A stretch of DNA of 64,000 nucleotides from the NCBI RefSeq assembly GCF_900323885.1, contig NZ_OOHJ01000023.1:248001-312000 (forward strand), given 5' to 3'. Positions 8,359 to 17,200 of this stretch are shown piece by piece; within the stretch, counting starts at the first letter, position 1; every line of letters starts with the position of its first letter. Below the pieces are notes generated by a model that saw only the letters and a list, made by a program, of their open reading frames with translations, ran no database searches and was not told where the DNA came from. The DNA comes from [Actinomadura] parvosata subsp. kistnae (GTDB taxonomy: Bacteria > Actinomycetota > Actinomycetes > Streptosporangiales > Streptosporangiaceae). The translations under genes were made by a program, and so were the position numbers.

Positions 8359-8463
8359 ATTGTGGGGACGCCTCCGAAACGTGTCAACGGAGGTTGGAAA
8401 TGTTTCGGCAACAACGCGCTTACCATGCGGATATCCGCAGCTACAGAAGCCGAAATATTTCGG
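8359..8463 (-). promoter_or_regulatory. CE4 promoter with CGAAA-TTTCG operators
   Basis: On the minus strand TTGACA (8382-8387) and CACAAT (8359-8364) are 17 bases apart. GTTTCGG/CCGAAAC elements fall inside the spacer (8374-8380) and upstream of the -35 (8402-8408). A perfect 14-base palindrome CCGAAATATTTCGG lies at 8450-8463. CGAAA-N-TTTCG elements are known upstream of xylanase genes in Streptomyces and Thermobifida, where they act in xylan-dependent control. Confidence 0.6.
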
Positions 8464-8466
8464 AAG

Positions 8467-8509
8467 GGTGGTGAAAGAAAAGCGCTTCTTTCACGAAGCG
8501 ATCACCACC
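8467..8509 (+). promoter_or_regulatory. Nested inverted repeats before the PARG gene
   Basis: GTGAAAGAA (8471-8479) and TTCTTTCAC (8486-8494) are perfect arms around AAGCGC. Outer arms GGTGGTGA (8467-8474) and TCACCACC (8502-8509) also pair, and CGCTTC/GAAGCG forms a competing stem. The block ends 14 bases before the GTG start, so it could be an operator or an RNA structure in the leader that covers the ribosome site. Confidence 0.5.
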
Positions 8510-8523
8510 TACGATGAGGACGC

Positions 8524-9345
8524 GTGAGTGGAAGATTGCGCCAGGTCGCGGCCGACAACGAGCGGATCGCCGCCGAGGGCCGCTACCAGGCCGCCGACGG
8601 CACCATCGTCGAGGTGGGCCCCGCGCTGCGCGCCGCGATGGCCGGCACCGTCAGCCATCCGCCCGACGGCCCCCTGGAAAGGGCGGGCGCGGGCACGTAC
8701 CGGACGGTGTTCGAGGTCACCGGCGAGGGCAGCCTGGGAGCGGCGCGGCGGCTGCACCTCGACGGCGCGGACGGCATCGCGGTGCTCAACTTCGCCTCCG
8801 CCCGCAACCCCGGAGGCGGATACCTCAACGGCGCGAAGGCGCAGGAGGAGGACCTGTGCCGGCACGCCCTGCTGTACCCGTGCCTGCTGCGGGCGCCCGA
8901 CTACTACGCCTCCCACCGCGCCTCGGCCGACCTGCTCTACAGCCACCGTGTCATCTGGTCGCCCGGCGTGCCCGTGCACCGGGGCGAGGACGGGCGGCTG
9001 CTGGCCGAGCCGTACCTCGTCTCGTTCCTCACCTCGCCCGCGCCCAACGCCGGGCAGGTGCTGCGGCGCGACCCCGGCGCGGGGGAGCGGGTCCGGCGGG
9101 CGCTGGACGAGCGGGCGGGGCGCGTCCTGGAGGTGGCCGGGCATCACGGCGCCCGCGCGCTGGTGCTCGGGGCGTGGGGGTGCGGCGTGTTCCGCAACGA
9201 CCCCCGCCAGGTCGCCGGAGCCTTCCACGCCCACCTGACGGGGGGCTTCGCGGGGGTGTTCGAGCGGGTGGTGTTCGCCGTGTGGGACAGGAACCCGGAG
9301 TCGGCGAACCGGGCCGCCTTCGCCGAGCGGTTCCCGGCAGGGTAG
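8524..9345 (+). CDS. Microbial-type poly(ADP-ribose) glycohydrolase (TIGR02452 family)
   Basis: 273 residues with the bacterial PARG signature: GGG at residues 97-99 and QEE at 107-109 inside NFASARNPGGGY...AKAQEEDLCR. In characterised members the second Glu of QEE is catalytic. Upstream and downstream segments also fit: TVFEVTGE, then YSHRVIWSPGVPVHR, then LVLGAWGCGVFRNDP in the ADP-ribose cradle. The enzyme would hydrolyse ADP-ribose chains in the cytoplasm. The GTG start at 8524 has GATGAGGA upstream. It is monocistronic, convergent with the peptidase gene at 9351. Nested inverted repeats in its leader imply regulation. Whether it serves the ADP-ribosyltransferase gene at 26706 is unknown. 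Confidence 0.88.
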   Translation: MSGRLRQVAADNERIAAEGRYQAADGTIVEVGPALRAAMAGTVSHPPDGPLERAGAGTYRTVFEVTGEGSLGAARRLHLDGADGIAVLNFASARNPGGGYLNGAKAQEEDLCRHALLYPCLLRAPDYYASHRASADLLYSHRVIWSPGVPVHRGEDGRLLAEPYLVSFLTSPAPNAGQVLRRDPGAGERVRRALDERAGRVLEVAGHHGARALVLGAWGCGVFRNDPRQVAGAFHAHLTGGFAGVFERVVFAVWDRNPESANRAAFAERFPAG

Positions 9346-9350
9346 GGCCG

Positions 9351-10343
9351 TCAGCCCGCCAGCAGCCGGTCGTACGGCACCGCGTGGCTCGTGTGCCCGT
9401 GCACCCCGGTCGTGGTCGTCGCCATGAACAACGAGTTCAGCAGCGCCTCCTCGACGGCGTCCATGACCGCCGCGAACACCGGGTCCAGCGCCGCGTCGGG
9501 CAGGACCGGCCGCTGCGTGGCGGTGCTGAAGGCGATCGCGTAGTCGCCGCTGCCGTGCGCGTACGACGCCCCCACCCGCCCCATCGCGAAGATCGCCCGG
9601 CGGGCGAGGCGGCCGAGCTGCCGGGCGTCGAGCGGCGCGTCCGTGGCCAGCACGATCACGCAGGAGTTGCCCGGCGGCCGCACGCGGGCCGCGCCGGGGA
9701 CGAGTTCCTCGACCGGCATCGGGACGCCCCGCACGGTCAGCACCCCGCCGAAGTTGGCCTGCACGAGCGCCCCGACGGTCACCGGCATCCCCGCTTCGAC
9801 CTGCCGGGACGAGGTGCCGATGCCCGCCTTGAACCCCAGGGCCGTCGTCCCCGTGCCCGCCCCCACGCAGCCCTCCGCGGGCAGTCCGCCGGACGCCCCC
9901 TCCAGCGCGTCGAGGACGTGCCGCTCGGTGATCGGGCGGCGCCGGATGTCGGACAGGAAGCCGTCGTTCGTCTCACCGACGAGCGGGTTGAAGGACAGCC
10001 CGCGGGGATGGGCCCGCATCAGGTACGTGAGCACCGCGTCGGCCGCCCGGAACACCGACAGCGTTCCGGTCAGCACGATGGGCGACTCCAGCACGCCCAG
10101 CTCGTCCACCTGGGTCGAGCCGACCAGCTTGCCGTACCCGTTGCCGGTGTGGACGGCGGCGGGCAGCGGGCGCGGCGGCCGGGGGACGACGGCGGTGACG
10201 CCGGTGTGCAGATCGGCGCCGTCGTCGATCGTGGTGTGCCCCACCAGGACGCCCTCGACGTCGGTGATCGCGTTCAGCGACCCGGTCGGCAGCGCGCCGA
10301 CGACGACGCCGAGCTCGCGCGCCCGCGAACGCCCGCTGCTCAT
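9351..10343 (-). CDS. P1/DmpA-family (S58) aminopeptidase
   Basis: 330 residues with the features of self-processing Ntn-hydrolase-like DmpA peptidases. These cleave themselves before a Ser or Thr, which becomes the N-terminal nucleophile of the small subunit. Here the GNS motif is at residues 225-227 in PPGNSCVIVLATDAPL, so Ser227 is the predicted nucleophile. Other family segments are NAITDVEGVLVGHTT near the N-terminus, ETNDGFLSD, and VHGHTSHAVPYDRL at the C-terminus. Members release N-terminal residues from amides and short peptides. It overlaps the upstream P-loop gene by ATGA, so the pair is translationally coupled. No signal peptide is visible. Confidence 0.9.
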   Translation of the reverse strand: MSSGRSRARELGVVVGALPTGSLNAITDVEGVLVGHTTIDDGADLHTGVTAVVPRPPRPLPAAVHTGNGYGKLVGSTQVDELGVLESPIVLTGTLSVFRAADAVLTYLMRAHPRGLSFNPLVGETNDGFLSDIRRRPITERHVLDALEGASGGLPAEGCVGAGTGTTALGFKAGIGTSSRQVEAGMPVTVGALVQANFGGVLTVRGVPMPVEELVPGAARVRPPGNSCVIVLATDAPLDARQLGRLARRAIFAMGRVGASYAHGSGDYAIAFSTATQRPVLPDAALDPVFAAVMDAVEEALLNSLFMATTTTGVHGHTSHAVPYDRLLAG

Positions 10344-11095
10344 GACGCCCGCCCGGGCGACGGCGGAGGCGACTGCTCGCGCGGGGGCGATGGCTCGCGC
10401 GAGGGCGACGGCTCGTGCGAGGGCGAGGGCGAGGGCGACGGCTCAGGCGGTGGCAGGTAAGGGCGGAAGTGCTCGGCCACGAGGTCCGCGACGGCGCCGG
10501 CGTCGAGGGTGCCGTCGACCTCGATCACGCGGATGCCGAGCCGCCGGGCCGAGAGCACGGCGTCCTCGGCGACGAGCCGGTCACGTTCGAGCCGGTTGCG
10601 CTGCGCCCGGTCCGGGTCGCTGACCCCGGCGGGCGCGGCGGCGGCGCGGGGCAGCTCGCGCACCTGCCGCGCGCGGAACTCCGCGGTGGGCACCATGACG
10701 ACCATCTGCCGGGCAGAGCCGATGATCGGCGCGACCAGCTCGGGCCGCAGCCCCCAGCCCTCGGCGAGGATCGGCCGCCCGGACACCAGGCCGCGCAGGT
10801 CGTCGAGCGCCCACCCGAACCGGACGGGAAAGCCGGCCAGCGTCTCCGCCGCCATCTCGGCGGGCGTGGAGCGCACCCACATGGTGTCGGGGTCCGGGCC
10901 GCCGGGCGGCTCGCCGAGCAGGACGCGGCGGGCGACGCGGCGGTCGTCGTGGCCGCGGGCGTCGTGGTAGTCGTAGTGGTAGGCGGTCAGCCCGTACCGG
11001 CGGGCGAGCAGCCGGGCCACGGTCGACTTGCCGGCCCACTGCCCGCCGCCGATCCACAGGGCGCGGCGCGGCGTCTCATCGGGGTCCCACGTCAC
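10340..11095 (-). CDS. P-loop NTPase / nucleoside-kinase-like protein
   Basis: 251 residues. A Walker A motif GGGQWAGKST (17-26) opens a kinase-like P-loop domain of about 205 residues, with RRLG and RARQVRELP-type basic helices that may form a lid. The C-terminal 40 residues are a repetitive Pro/Ser/Glu tail (EPSPSPSPSHEPSPSREPS...), encoded by repeats of GGGCGA at about 10371-10447. The GTG start at 11095 follows AGGAGGGCGG. It overlaps the DmpA-type peptidase gene (ATGA) and probably forms an operon with it. The substrate is unknown; it resembles proteins loosely annotated as AAA or adenylate-kinase-like. Confidence 0.7.
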   Translation of the reverse strand: MTWDPDETPRRALWIGGGQWAGKSTVARLLARRYGLTAYHYDYHDARGHDDRRVARRVLLGEPPGGPDPDTMWVRSTPAEMAAETLAGFPVRFGWALDDLRGLVSGRPILAEGWGLRPELVAPIIGSARQMVVMVPTAEFRARQVRELPRAAAAPAGVSDPDRAQRNRLERDRLVAEDAVLSARRLGIRVIEVDGTLDAGAVADLVAEHFRPYLPPPEPSPSPSPSHEPSPSREPSPPREQSPPPSPGRAS

Positions 11096-11135
11096 GGCCG
11101 CCCTCCTCGATGATCTTCCTGCCGTAGGCGAGATC

Positions 11136-11873
11136 CTAGAGGGCGAGCCGTTCGAAGACGAGCTGGGTGCGCCGCACCGCGCGCACGCCGTACACCTGGG
11201 AGATCAGCTCGGGCGTGAGCACCTGCTCGGGCGGGCCGCCGGCGAGCACGCGGCCGGCGCTCATGACGTACAGGCGGTCGCAGAACGCGGCGGCCTGGTT
11301 GAGGTCGTGCAGGACGGCCAGCGTCGCGACGCCCAGCTCGCGCACCAGGTGCAGGATCTCCAGCTGGTGCCGGATGTCGAGGTGGGAGGTGGGCTCGTCG
11401 AGCAGGAGCAGGCGCGTCTCCTGCACCAGGGCGCGGGCGATGAGCGCGCGCTGCTTCTCGCCGCCGGACAGCGTGGCGTAACCGCGCTCCTCCCCGCCGC
11501 CCAGGCCGACGCGGTCGAGGGCCCTGGCGCAGCGTTCCTCGTCGGCGGCGGCGGCCCGCTCGTACGGCGTGCGCCCCATCAGCACGACCTCGCCCACCGT
11601 GAAGTCGAGCTCGGCGGGCGTCTCCTGGGCCACGACGGCGGTGCGCCGGGCCGACTCCCGCCAGGACAGGCGGTGCACGTCGTCGCCGTCCACGGTGATG
11701 AGCCCGGCGGAGGGCCGCAGCGCCCGGTAGATGGTGCGCATCAGGGTGGACTTGCCGCAGCCGTTCGGCCCGACGAGGGCGACGAACTCGCCGTCGTCCA
11801 CCACGAGGTCGGCCTCGTGCACGATGGGCCGCCCGTCGAGCCGCACGGAGACCCCGCTCAGGTCGAGCCTCAT
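11136..11873 (-). CDS. Iron-complex ABC importer, ATP-binding protein
   Basis: 245 residues, FecE/FepC type. It has Walker A GPNGCGKST near 35-43, signature LSGGEKQRALIARAL, Walker B LLLLDEPTSHLD and an H-loop histidine in LAVLHDLNQ. It energises uptake through the FecCD-type permease encoded just upstream. The ATG at 11873 is chosen because it overlaps the permease stop as ATGA; an in-frame start 15 codons earlier would run into the permease gene. It is the third gene of a tightly coupled binding-protein, permease, ATPase operon read leftwards. Ferric siderophore or another corrinoid/haem-like chelate is the likely substrate class. Confidence 0.93.
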   Translation of the reverse strand: MRLDLSGVSVRLDGRPIVHEADLVVDDGEFVALVGPNGCGKSTLMRTIYRALRPSAGLITVDGDDVHRLSWRESARRTAVVAQETPAELDFTVGEVVLMGRTPYERAAAADEERCARALDRVGLGGGEERGYATLSGGEKQRALIARALVQETRLLLLDEPTSHLDIRHQLEILHLVRELGVATLAVLHDLNQAAAFCDRLYVMSAGRVLAGGPPEQVLTPELISQVYGVRAVRRTQLVFERLAL

Positions 11874-12970
11874 CCGACCGTCACCGCCCGGTCCACCGAG
11901 CGGCGGCGCAGCAGCCACAGGAAGAACGGCACGCCGAACAGCGCGGTGACGATGCTCAGCGCCAGCTCCTGCGGCGCGTTGACGGTGCGCGCGGCGACGT
12001 CCACGAGCTGCAGGAACGCCGCGCCGAGCAGCGCCGTGACGGGCAGCACCCGGCGGTGGTCGGCGCCGACGAGCAGGCGGGCCGCGTGCGGCACGATCAG
12101 CCCGACGAACGCGATCGCGCCGCTGGTGGCCACCAGCACGCCGACCAGCAGCGAGGTGAGCACGAAGAGCGTCAGGCGCAGGCGGTGCACGTTGACGCCG
12201 AGGGAGACGGCGGTCTCCTCACCGGCGGTCAGCGCGTTGAGCTGCCGGTGTTGCAGCAGCAGGTACACCAGCCCCGCGGCGAGGACGGCGGACGGCAGCG
12301 GCAGCATCTCCCATCGGGCCCCGCCCAGGCTGCCCATCAGCCAGAACAGCACCTGCTGGGCCGCCCGCCCGCTCTGCGCCTGCTGCAGCACGAAGCTGTA
12401 GAGCGACTGGAACAGGTAGGCCAGCGCCACGCCGGCCAGCACCAGCCGGGACGGCGTGATCCGGCCGGCCCGCTGCGCCAGCACGTACACCAGGCCGAGC
12501 GCCAGGAGGGAGCCGGCGAAGGCGGCGCCCGACAGGGACAGGCCGCCCAGCGTCGAGTAGCCGAGCACCAGCACGAGCACCGCGCCGCAGGACGCGCCGG
12601 AGGAGATGCCGAGCAGGAACGGGTCGGCGAGCGGGTTGCGGACGAGCGCCTGCAGCACCGCGCCGACCACCGACAGCCCGGCCCCGACGAGCAGCGCCAG
12701 CAGCGCGCGCGGCAGCCGGTACTCCCAGACGATCTGCTCCTGCACCGGCGTCCAGGTGCGCGCGACCACGCCGGGGGCGAGGTGGTCGGCGACGATGGCC
12801 CACGCCTGCGGCAGCGCCACGTGGACCGCGCCGATGCTCACCGCCAGCCACGTCGAGGCGACCACGGCCACCGCCAGCGCGGCGACGAGCAGGATGTAGC
12901 GGCGGCGGCGCCGACCGGAAGGCGTGGTGCTCGCGAGGCGGGCGGCCGGTGCGAGGGTGTCGCCGGTCAT
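11870..12970 (-). CDS. FecCD-family iron-complex ABC permease
   Basis: 366 residues with about ten hydrophobic segments and the FecCD signatures LPRALLALLVGAGLSVVGAVLQ, NPLADPFLLGISSGA and GAIAFVGLIVPH. A single permease gene is present, so the channel would be a homodimer as in BtuC-type systems. It overlaps the binding-protein gene upstream and the ATPase gene downstream by ATGA, so all three are translationally coupled. The ATG at 12970 is fixed by that overlap. A basic stretch RRRRRY before the first helix fits the positive-inside rule. Confidence 0.93.
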   Translation of the reverse strand: MTGDTLAPAARLASTTPSGRRRRRYILLVAALAVAVVASTWLAVSIGAVHVALPQAWAIVADHLAPGVVARTWTPVQEQIVWEYRLPRALLALLVGAGLSVVGAVLQALVRNPLADPFLLGISSGASCGAVLVLVLGYSTLGGLSLSGAAFAGSLLALGLVYVLAQRAGRITPSRLVLAGVALAYLFQSLYSFVLQQAQSGRAAQQVLFWLMGSLGGARWEMLPLPSAVLAAGLVYLLLQHRQLNALTAGEETAVSLGVNVHRLRLTLFVLTSLLVGVLVATSGAIAFVGLIVPHAARLLVGADHRRVLPVTALLGAAFLQLVDVAARTVNAPQELALSIVTALFGVPFFLWLLRRRSVDRAVTVG

Positions 12971-13977
12971 CCGGTGAACGCGTCCGGGTGCAGGAAGCGG
13001 GCGATGTCGACGACGGCCAGGAGGTTGCGGTAGCCGGGGTGCTGGGCCGAGACCGGCAGCGGCAGCACCCGCCTGTCCCTGGCGGCGGGGCTGTTCCTGG
13101 CGATGGACAGGGCGTCGGCGGTCTTGGCCGCCACGCTGGGCATCGTCTCGCCGCGCAGGGTGGCGTACTCGCTGACCAGGATGGCCTCCGGCTGCGCGGC
13201 GCTGACCTGCTCCACGCTGACCTCGGTGTAGTCGCCCTTGACGGCGGCCAGCACGTTCTGCCCGCCGGCGGCGGTGATCATCTGGTGGGTGATGCCGGAG
13301 CCGCCGTAGGCGTTGACGGGGCCCTTGCCGCCGTCGGTGGCCAGCACCTTGACGGGCGGCCGGCCGCTGACGCGCGTCCGGACGTCGTCGAGCTTGCCGC
13401 GCAGGTCGGCGACCAGCTTCTCGGCGCGGTCGGGGACGCCGAAGATCCGGCCGAGGTTCTGGATGTCGGTGAAGGTCTTGTCCAGGGTGTACTGGAGCGT
13501 CTCCTCGGGGCTGCACCAGCCGCCCAGGATGTAGACGGGGGAGCCGGCCGCGTCCAGCTCCTCCACGGTGGCGTAGCCGCCGCCGGCGTCGAAGCCGGCC
13601 ATCGCGTTGTCCAGGACGAAGTCGGCGCCCTGGGCGAGCATGACCTCCTTCTGCGGCAGCATGATCGTCGGCGAGATCTCGGGGATCTTGTCGTACTGCT
13701 CCTTCTGGCCGGGCAGGAACGCGCTCTCGGAGAAGTTCGTGCGCCCGGCGACCCGGTCGCCGAGGCCGAGGGCGAGCAGGGTCTCCAGGGCGGGGTGGTA
13801 GCCGGTCACGACCTTGGAGGGCGGCTCGTCGAAGGTGAGGGTGCGCCCGCAGTTGATGATCGTGACGGGGAAGCCGGCCCGCGGTGCCGCGCCGGTCGCG
13901 CTCTCCTGCCGCGCGGCGGGGGCCTGACCGCACGCGGTCAGCGTCAGGGCCGCCATCAGGGCGAGCAGCCTTCTCAT
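12967..13977 (-). CDS. Iron-complex ABC importer, substrate-binding lipoprotein
   Basis: 336 residues. A lipoprotein signal MRRLLALMAALTLTACG with the lipid-anchored Cys at 16 is followed by a class III (Peripla_BP_2) binding fold: CGRTLTFDEPPSKVVTGYHPALETLLALGLGDRV split over two strands, then a long helix and a second lobe. The ATG at 13977 has GGAGAACC upstream and starts the lipoprotein signal; the frame runs further upstream without coding character. It would capture a ferric siderophore or similar chelate outside the membrane. I see no clear IdeR/DmdR box in the spacer before it, but a TTGCTAGCAA palindrome lies at 14034-14043. Confidence 0.92.
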   Translation of the reverse strand: MRRLLALMAALTLTACGQAPAARQESATGAAPRAGFPVTIINCGRTLTFDEPPSKVVTGYHPALETLLALGLGDRVAGRTNFSESAFLPGQKEQYDKIPEISPTIMLPQKEVMLAQGADFVLDNAMAGFDAGGGYATVEELDAAGSPVYILGGWCSPEETLQYTLDKTFTDIQNLGRIFGVPDRAEKLVADLRGKLDDVRTRVSGRPPVKVLATDGGKGPVNAYGGSGITHQMITAAGGQNVLAAVKGDYTEVSVEQVSAAQPEAILVSEYATLRGETMPSVAAKTADALSIARNSPAARDRRVLPLPVSAQHPGYRNLLAVVDIARFLHPDAFTG

Positions 13978-14033
13978 GGTTCTCCGGTGGTGAAGGTGGG
14001 ACGATCGGGGCCCATTGTGCACATACTCCGCAA

Positions 14034-14043
14034 TTGCTAGCAA
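14034..14043. promoter_or_regulatory. TTGCTAGCAA palindrome in the divergent spacer
   Basis: Perfect 10-base palindrome flanked by further GCAA/TTGC half sites (GCAATTGC at 14030-14037, GTTGCAA at 14044-14050). It lies in the 231-base spacer between the iron-transport operon and rpoB and could bind a regulator of either. It does not match the iron box consensus I know. Confidence 0.35.
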
Positions 14044-14074
14044 GTTGCAACTAGGCGGCTCGCCGGCCGCCGGT

Positions 14075-14170
14075 TTGACTCGGGCATGGGGGGTGTGGGA
14101 TATTGATGGCGGCAGATGGAGTTGACACACTAATTAGGCGTGGACTTCCGTTTGCCTATTGCGTTATGCT
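14075..14170 (+). promoter_or_regulatory. Predicted promoter region of the alternative rpoB
   Basis: Candidate elements are TTGACT (14075-14080) with GATATT (14099-14104) at 18 bases, and TGGACT (14141-14146) with TATGCT (14165-14170) at 18 bases. A consensus TTGACA at 14122-14127 has no good -10 at 17 bases. The gene thus has its own promoter, separate from the usual rplJL-rpoBC transcription unit. Confidence 0.4.
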
Positions 14171-14208
14171 GCCGTCCTTCGCCTTCGTATCCTCCGGAAG
14201 GACATCTG

Positions 14209-17200
14209 TTGGCAGCCTCTCCCAACGCCTCTCCGCACGCCTCCGCTGTACCTGCTGGTCCACGCCGTGTCTCTTTCGCGCGCATTCAGGAGCCTCTGGA
14301 AGTTCCCGACCTTCTCGCTCTGCAGACCGAGTCCTTCGACTGGCTGCTCGGAAACGACAGGTGGAAGGCCCGGGTCGAGGCGGCCCGCCAGGCCGGGCGC
14401 AGGGACGTCCCGACCCAGTCGGGTCTCCAGGAGATCTTCGAGGAGATCAGTCCGATCGAGGACTTCTCGGGGACCATGTCGCTGTCGTTCCGCGACCACC
14501 GCTTCGAGCCGCCCAAGTACTCGGTCGACGAGTGCAAAGAGAAGGACATGACCTATTCCGCCCCGATGTTCGTGACGGCGGAGTTCATGAACAACACCAC
14601 CGGCGAGATCAAGAGCCAGACGGTGTTCATGGGCGACTTCCCGCTCATGACGCCGAAGGGCAGCTTCATCGTCAACGGCACCGAGCGGGTCGTCACCTCG
14701 CAGCTCATCCGCTCGCCCGGCGTCTACTACGAGCGCACCACCGACAAGACCTCCGACAAGGACCTGTACGGCTGCAAGGTCATCCCGTCCAGGGGCGCCT
14801 GGCTGGAGTTCGAGGTCGACAAGCGCGACAGCGTCGGCGTGCGCATCGACCGCAAGCGCAAGCAGCCCGTCACCGTGCTGCTCAAGGCGTTCGGCTGGAC
14901 GGCCGAGCGGATCCTCGAGCGCTTCGGCCGTTTCGAGTCGATGCGGGCCACGCTGGAGAAGGACCACACCGCCGGCCAGGACGACGCCCTGCTCGACATC
15001 TACCGCAAGCTGCGGCCGGGTGAGCCGCCGACCAAGGAGTCGGCGCAGACCCTGCTGGAGAACCTCTACTTCAACCCCAAGCGGTACGACCTGGCCAAGG
15101 TGGGCCGCTACAAGATCAACAAGAAGCTCGGCCTCGACGTCGACATCAACGTGACCGTCCTGACCGAGGACGACATCGTCGCGATGATCGAGTACCTGGT
15201 GCGGCTGCACGCCGGCGACGAGCCCACGGGCCTGCCGCTGGAGGTCGACGACATCGACCACTTCGGCAACCGGCGGGTGCGCAGCGTCGGCGAGCTCATC
15301 CAGAACCAGGTCCGCCTGGGCCTGTCCCGCATGGAGCGCGTCGTGCGCGAGCGCATGACCACCCAGGACGTCGAGGCGATCACGCCGCAGACCCTGATCA
15401 ACATCCGCCCGGTCGTGGCGTCGATCAAGGAGTTCTACGGCACCTCCCAGCTCTCGCAGTTCATGGACCAGACCAACCCGCTGGCCGGCCTGACCAACAA
15501 GCGGCGGCTCAACGCCCTCGGCCCCGGCGGCCTGTCCCGCGAGCGGGCCGGCATGGAAGTGCGCGACGTGCACCCGTCCCACTACGGACGGATGTGCCCG
15601 ATCGAGACCCCCGAGGGCCCCAACATCGGCCTCATCGGCTACCTCGCGTGTTACGGCCGCCTCAACGCCTTCGGCTTCATCGAGACGCCCTACCGCAAGG
15701 TCGTCGACGGCAGGGTGACCGAGCAGATCGACTACCTCACGGCCGACGAGGAGGACCAGTTCGTCATCGCGCAGGCGAACTCGCCGCTGACGCCCGACGG
15801 CGTGTTCGCCGACCAGCGCGTGCTGGTGCGCACCAAGGGCGGCGAGTTCGAGTACGTCCGCTCGGCCGAGGTCGACTACATCGACGTGTCGCCGCGCCAG
15901 ATGGTGTCGGTGGCCACCGCGATGATCCCCTTCCTGGAGCACGACGACGCCAACCGGGCACTGATGGGCGCGAACATGCAGCGCCAGTCGGTGCCGCTGC
16001 TCAAGAGCGAGGCGCCGCTGGTCGGCACCGGCATGGAGTATCGCGCCGCGACCGACACGGGCGACGTGATCAGCGCGGAGAAGGCCGGTGTGGTGGAGGA
16101 GGTCTCCGCCGACTACATCACGGTCATGAACGACGACGGCACCCGCACCACCTACCGGGTCGCCAAGTTCAAGCGCTCCAACCAGGGCACCAGCTTCAAC
16201 CAGAAGCCGATCGTGGCCGAGGGCGACCGCGTCGAGGTCAACCAGGTCATCGCCGACGGCCCCTGCACCGACAACGGTGAGATGGCGCTGGGCAAGAACC
16301 TGCTGGTGGCGTTCATGCCGTGGGAGGGCCACAACTACGAGGACGCGATCATCCTGTCCCAGCGGCTGGTGCAGGACGACGTGCTCTCCTCGATCCACAT
16401 CGAGGAGCACGAGGTCGACGCCCGCGACACCAAGCTGGGCCCCGAGGAGATCACCCGCGACATCCCCAACGTCTCCGAAGAGGTCCTGGCCGACCTCGAC
16501 GAGCGCGGCATCATCCGGATCGGCGCCGAGGTCGTGCCCGGCGACATCCTGGTCGGCAAGGTCACGCCCAAGGGTGAGACGGAGCTGACCCCGGAGGAGC
16601 GGCTGCTGCGCGCGATCTTCGGTGAGAAGGCCCGCGAGGTGCGCGACACCTCGCTGAAGGTGCCGCACGGCGAGTCCGGCCGGGTGATCCACACGCAGGT
16701 GTTCAGCCGGGACGAGGGCGACGAGCTGCCGCCGGGGGTGAACGTGCTGGTCCGCGTCCTGGTGGCGCAGAAGCGTAAGATCACCGACGGCGACAAGCTG
16801 GCCGGCCGGCACGGCAACAAGGGCGTCATCTCCAAGATCCTGCCGGTCGAGGACATGCCGTTCCTGGAGGACGGCACCCCGGTCGACATCATCCTCAACC
16901 CCCTCGGCGTGCCCGGCCGGATGAACGTCGGCCAGGTGCTGGAGACCCATCTGGGGTGGATCGCCGCCCGCGGCTGGGACATCTCCGGCGTGCAGGAGGC
17001 GTGGGCCGAGCGGCTGCGTGACAAGGGCTTCGAGAAGGTCGCCCCGCGCACCAACATGGCGACCCCCGTCTTCGACGGCGCGAACGAGGAAGAGATCATC
17101 GGGTTGCTCGGCAACACCATCCCCACGCGCGACGGGGATCGGCTCGTGCAGGGCGGCGGCAAGGCCCGGCTCTTCGACGGGCGCTCCGGCGAGCCGTTCC

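Noticed and set aside
5778-8426. A single 882-residue protein covering mqo and the deacetylase
   Set aside because: The upstream part is out of frame with the CE4 gene and meaningless. Mqo has its own GTG and AGGAGGAG at 7250.
13978-14208. IdeR/DmdR iron box before the iron importer
   Set aside because: I could not find a TTAGGTTAGG-like inverted repeat. Only the TTGCTAGCAA palindrome is present.
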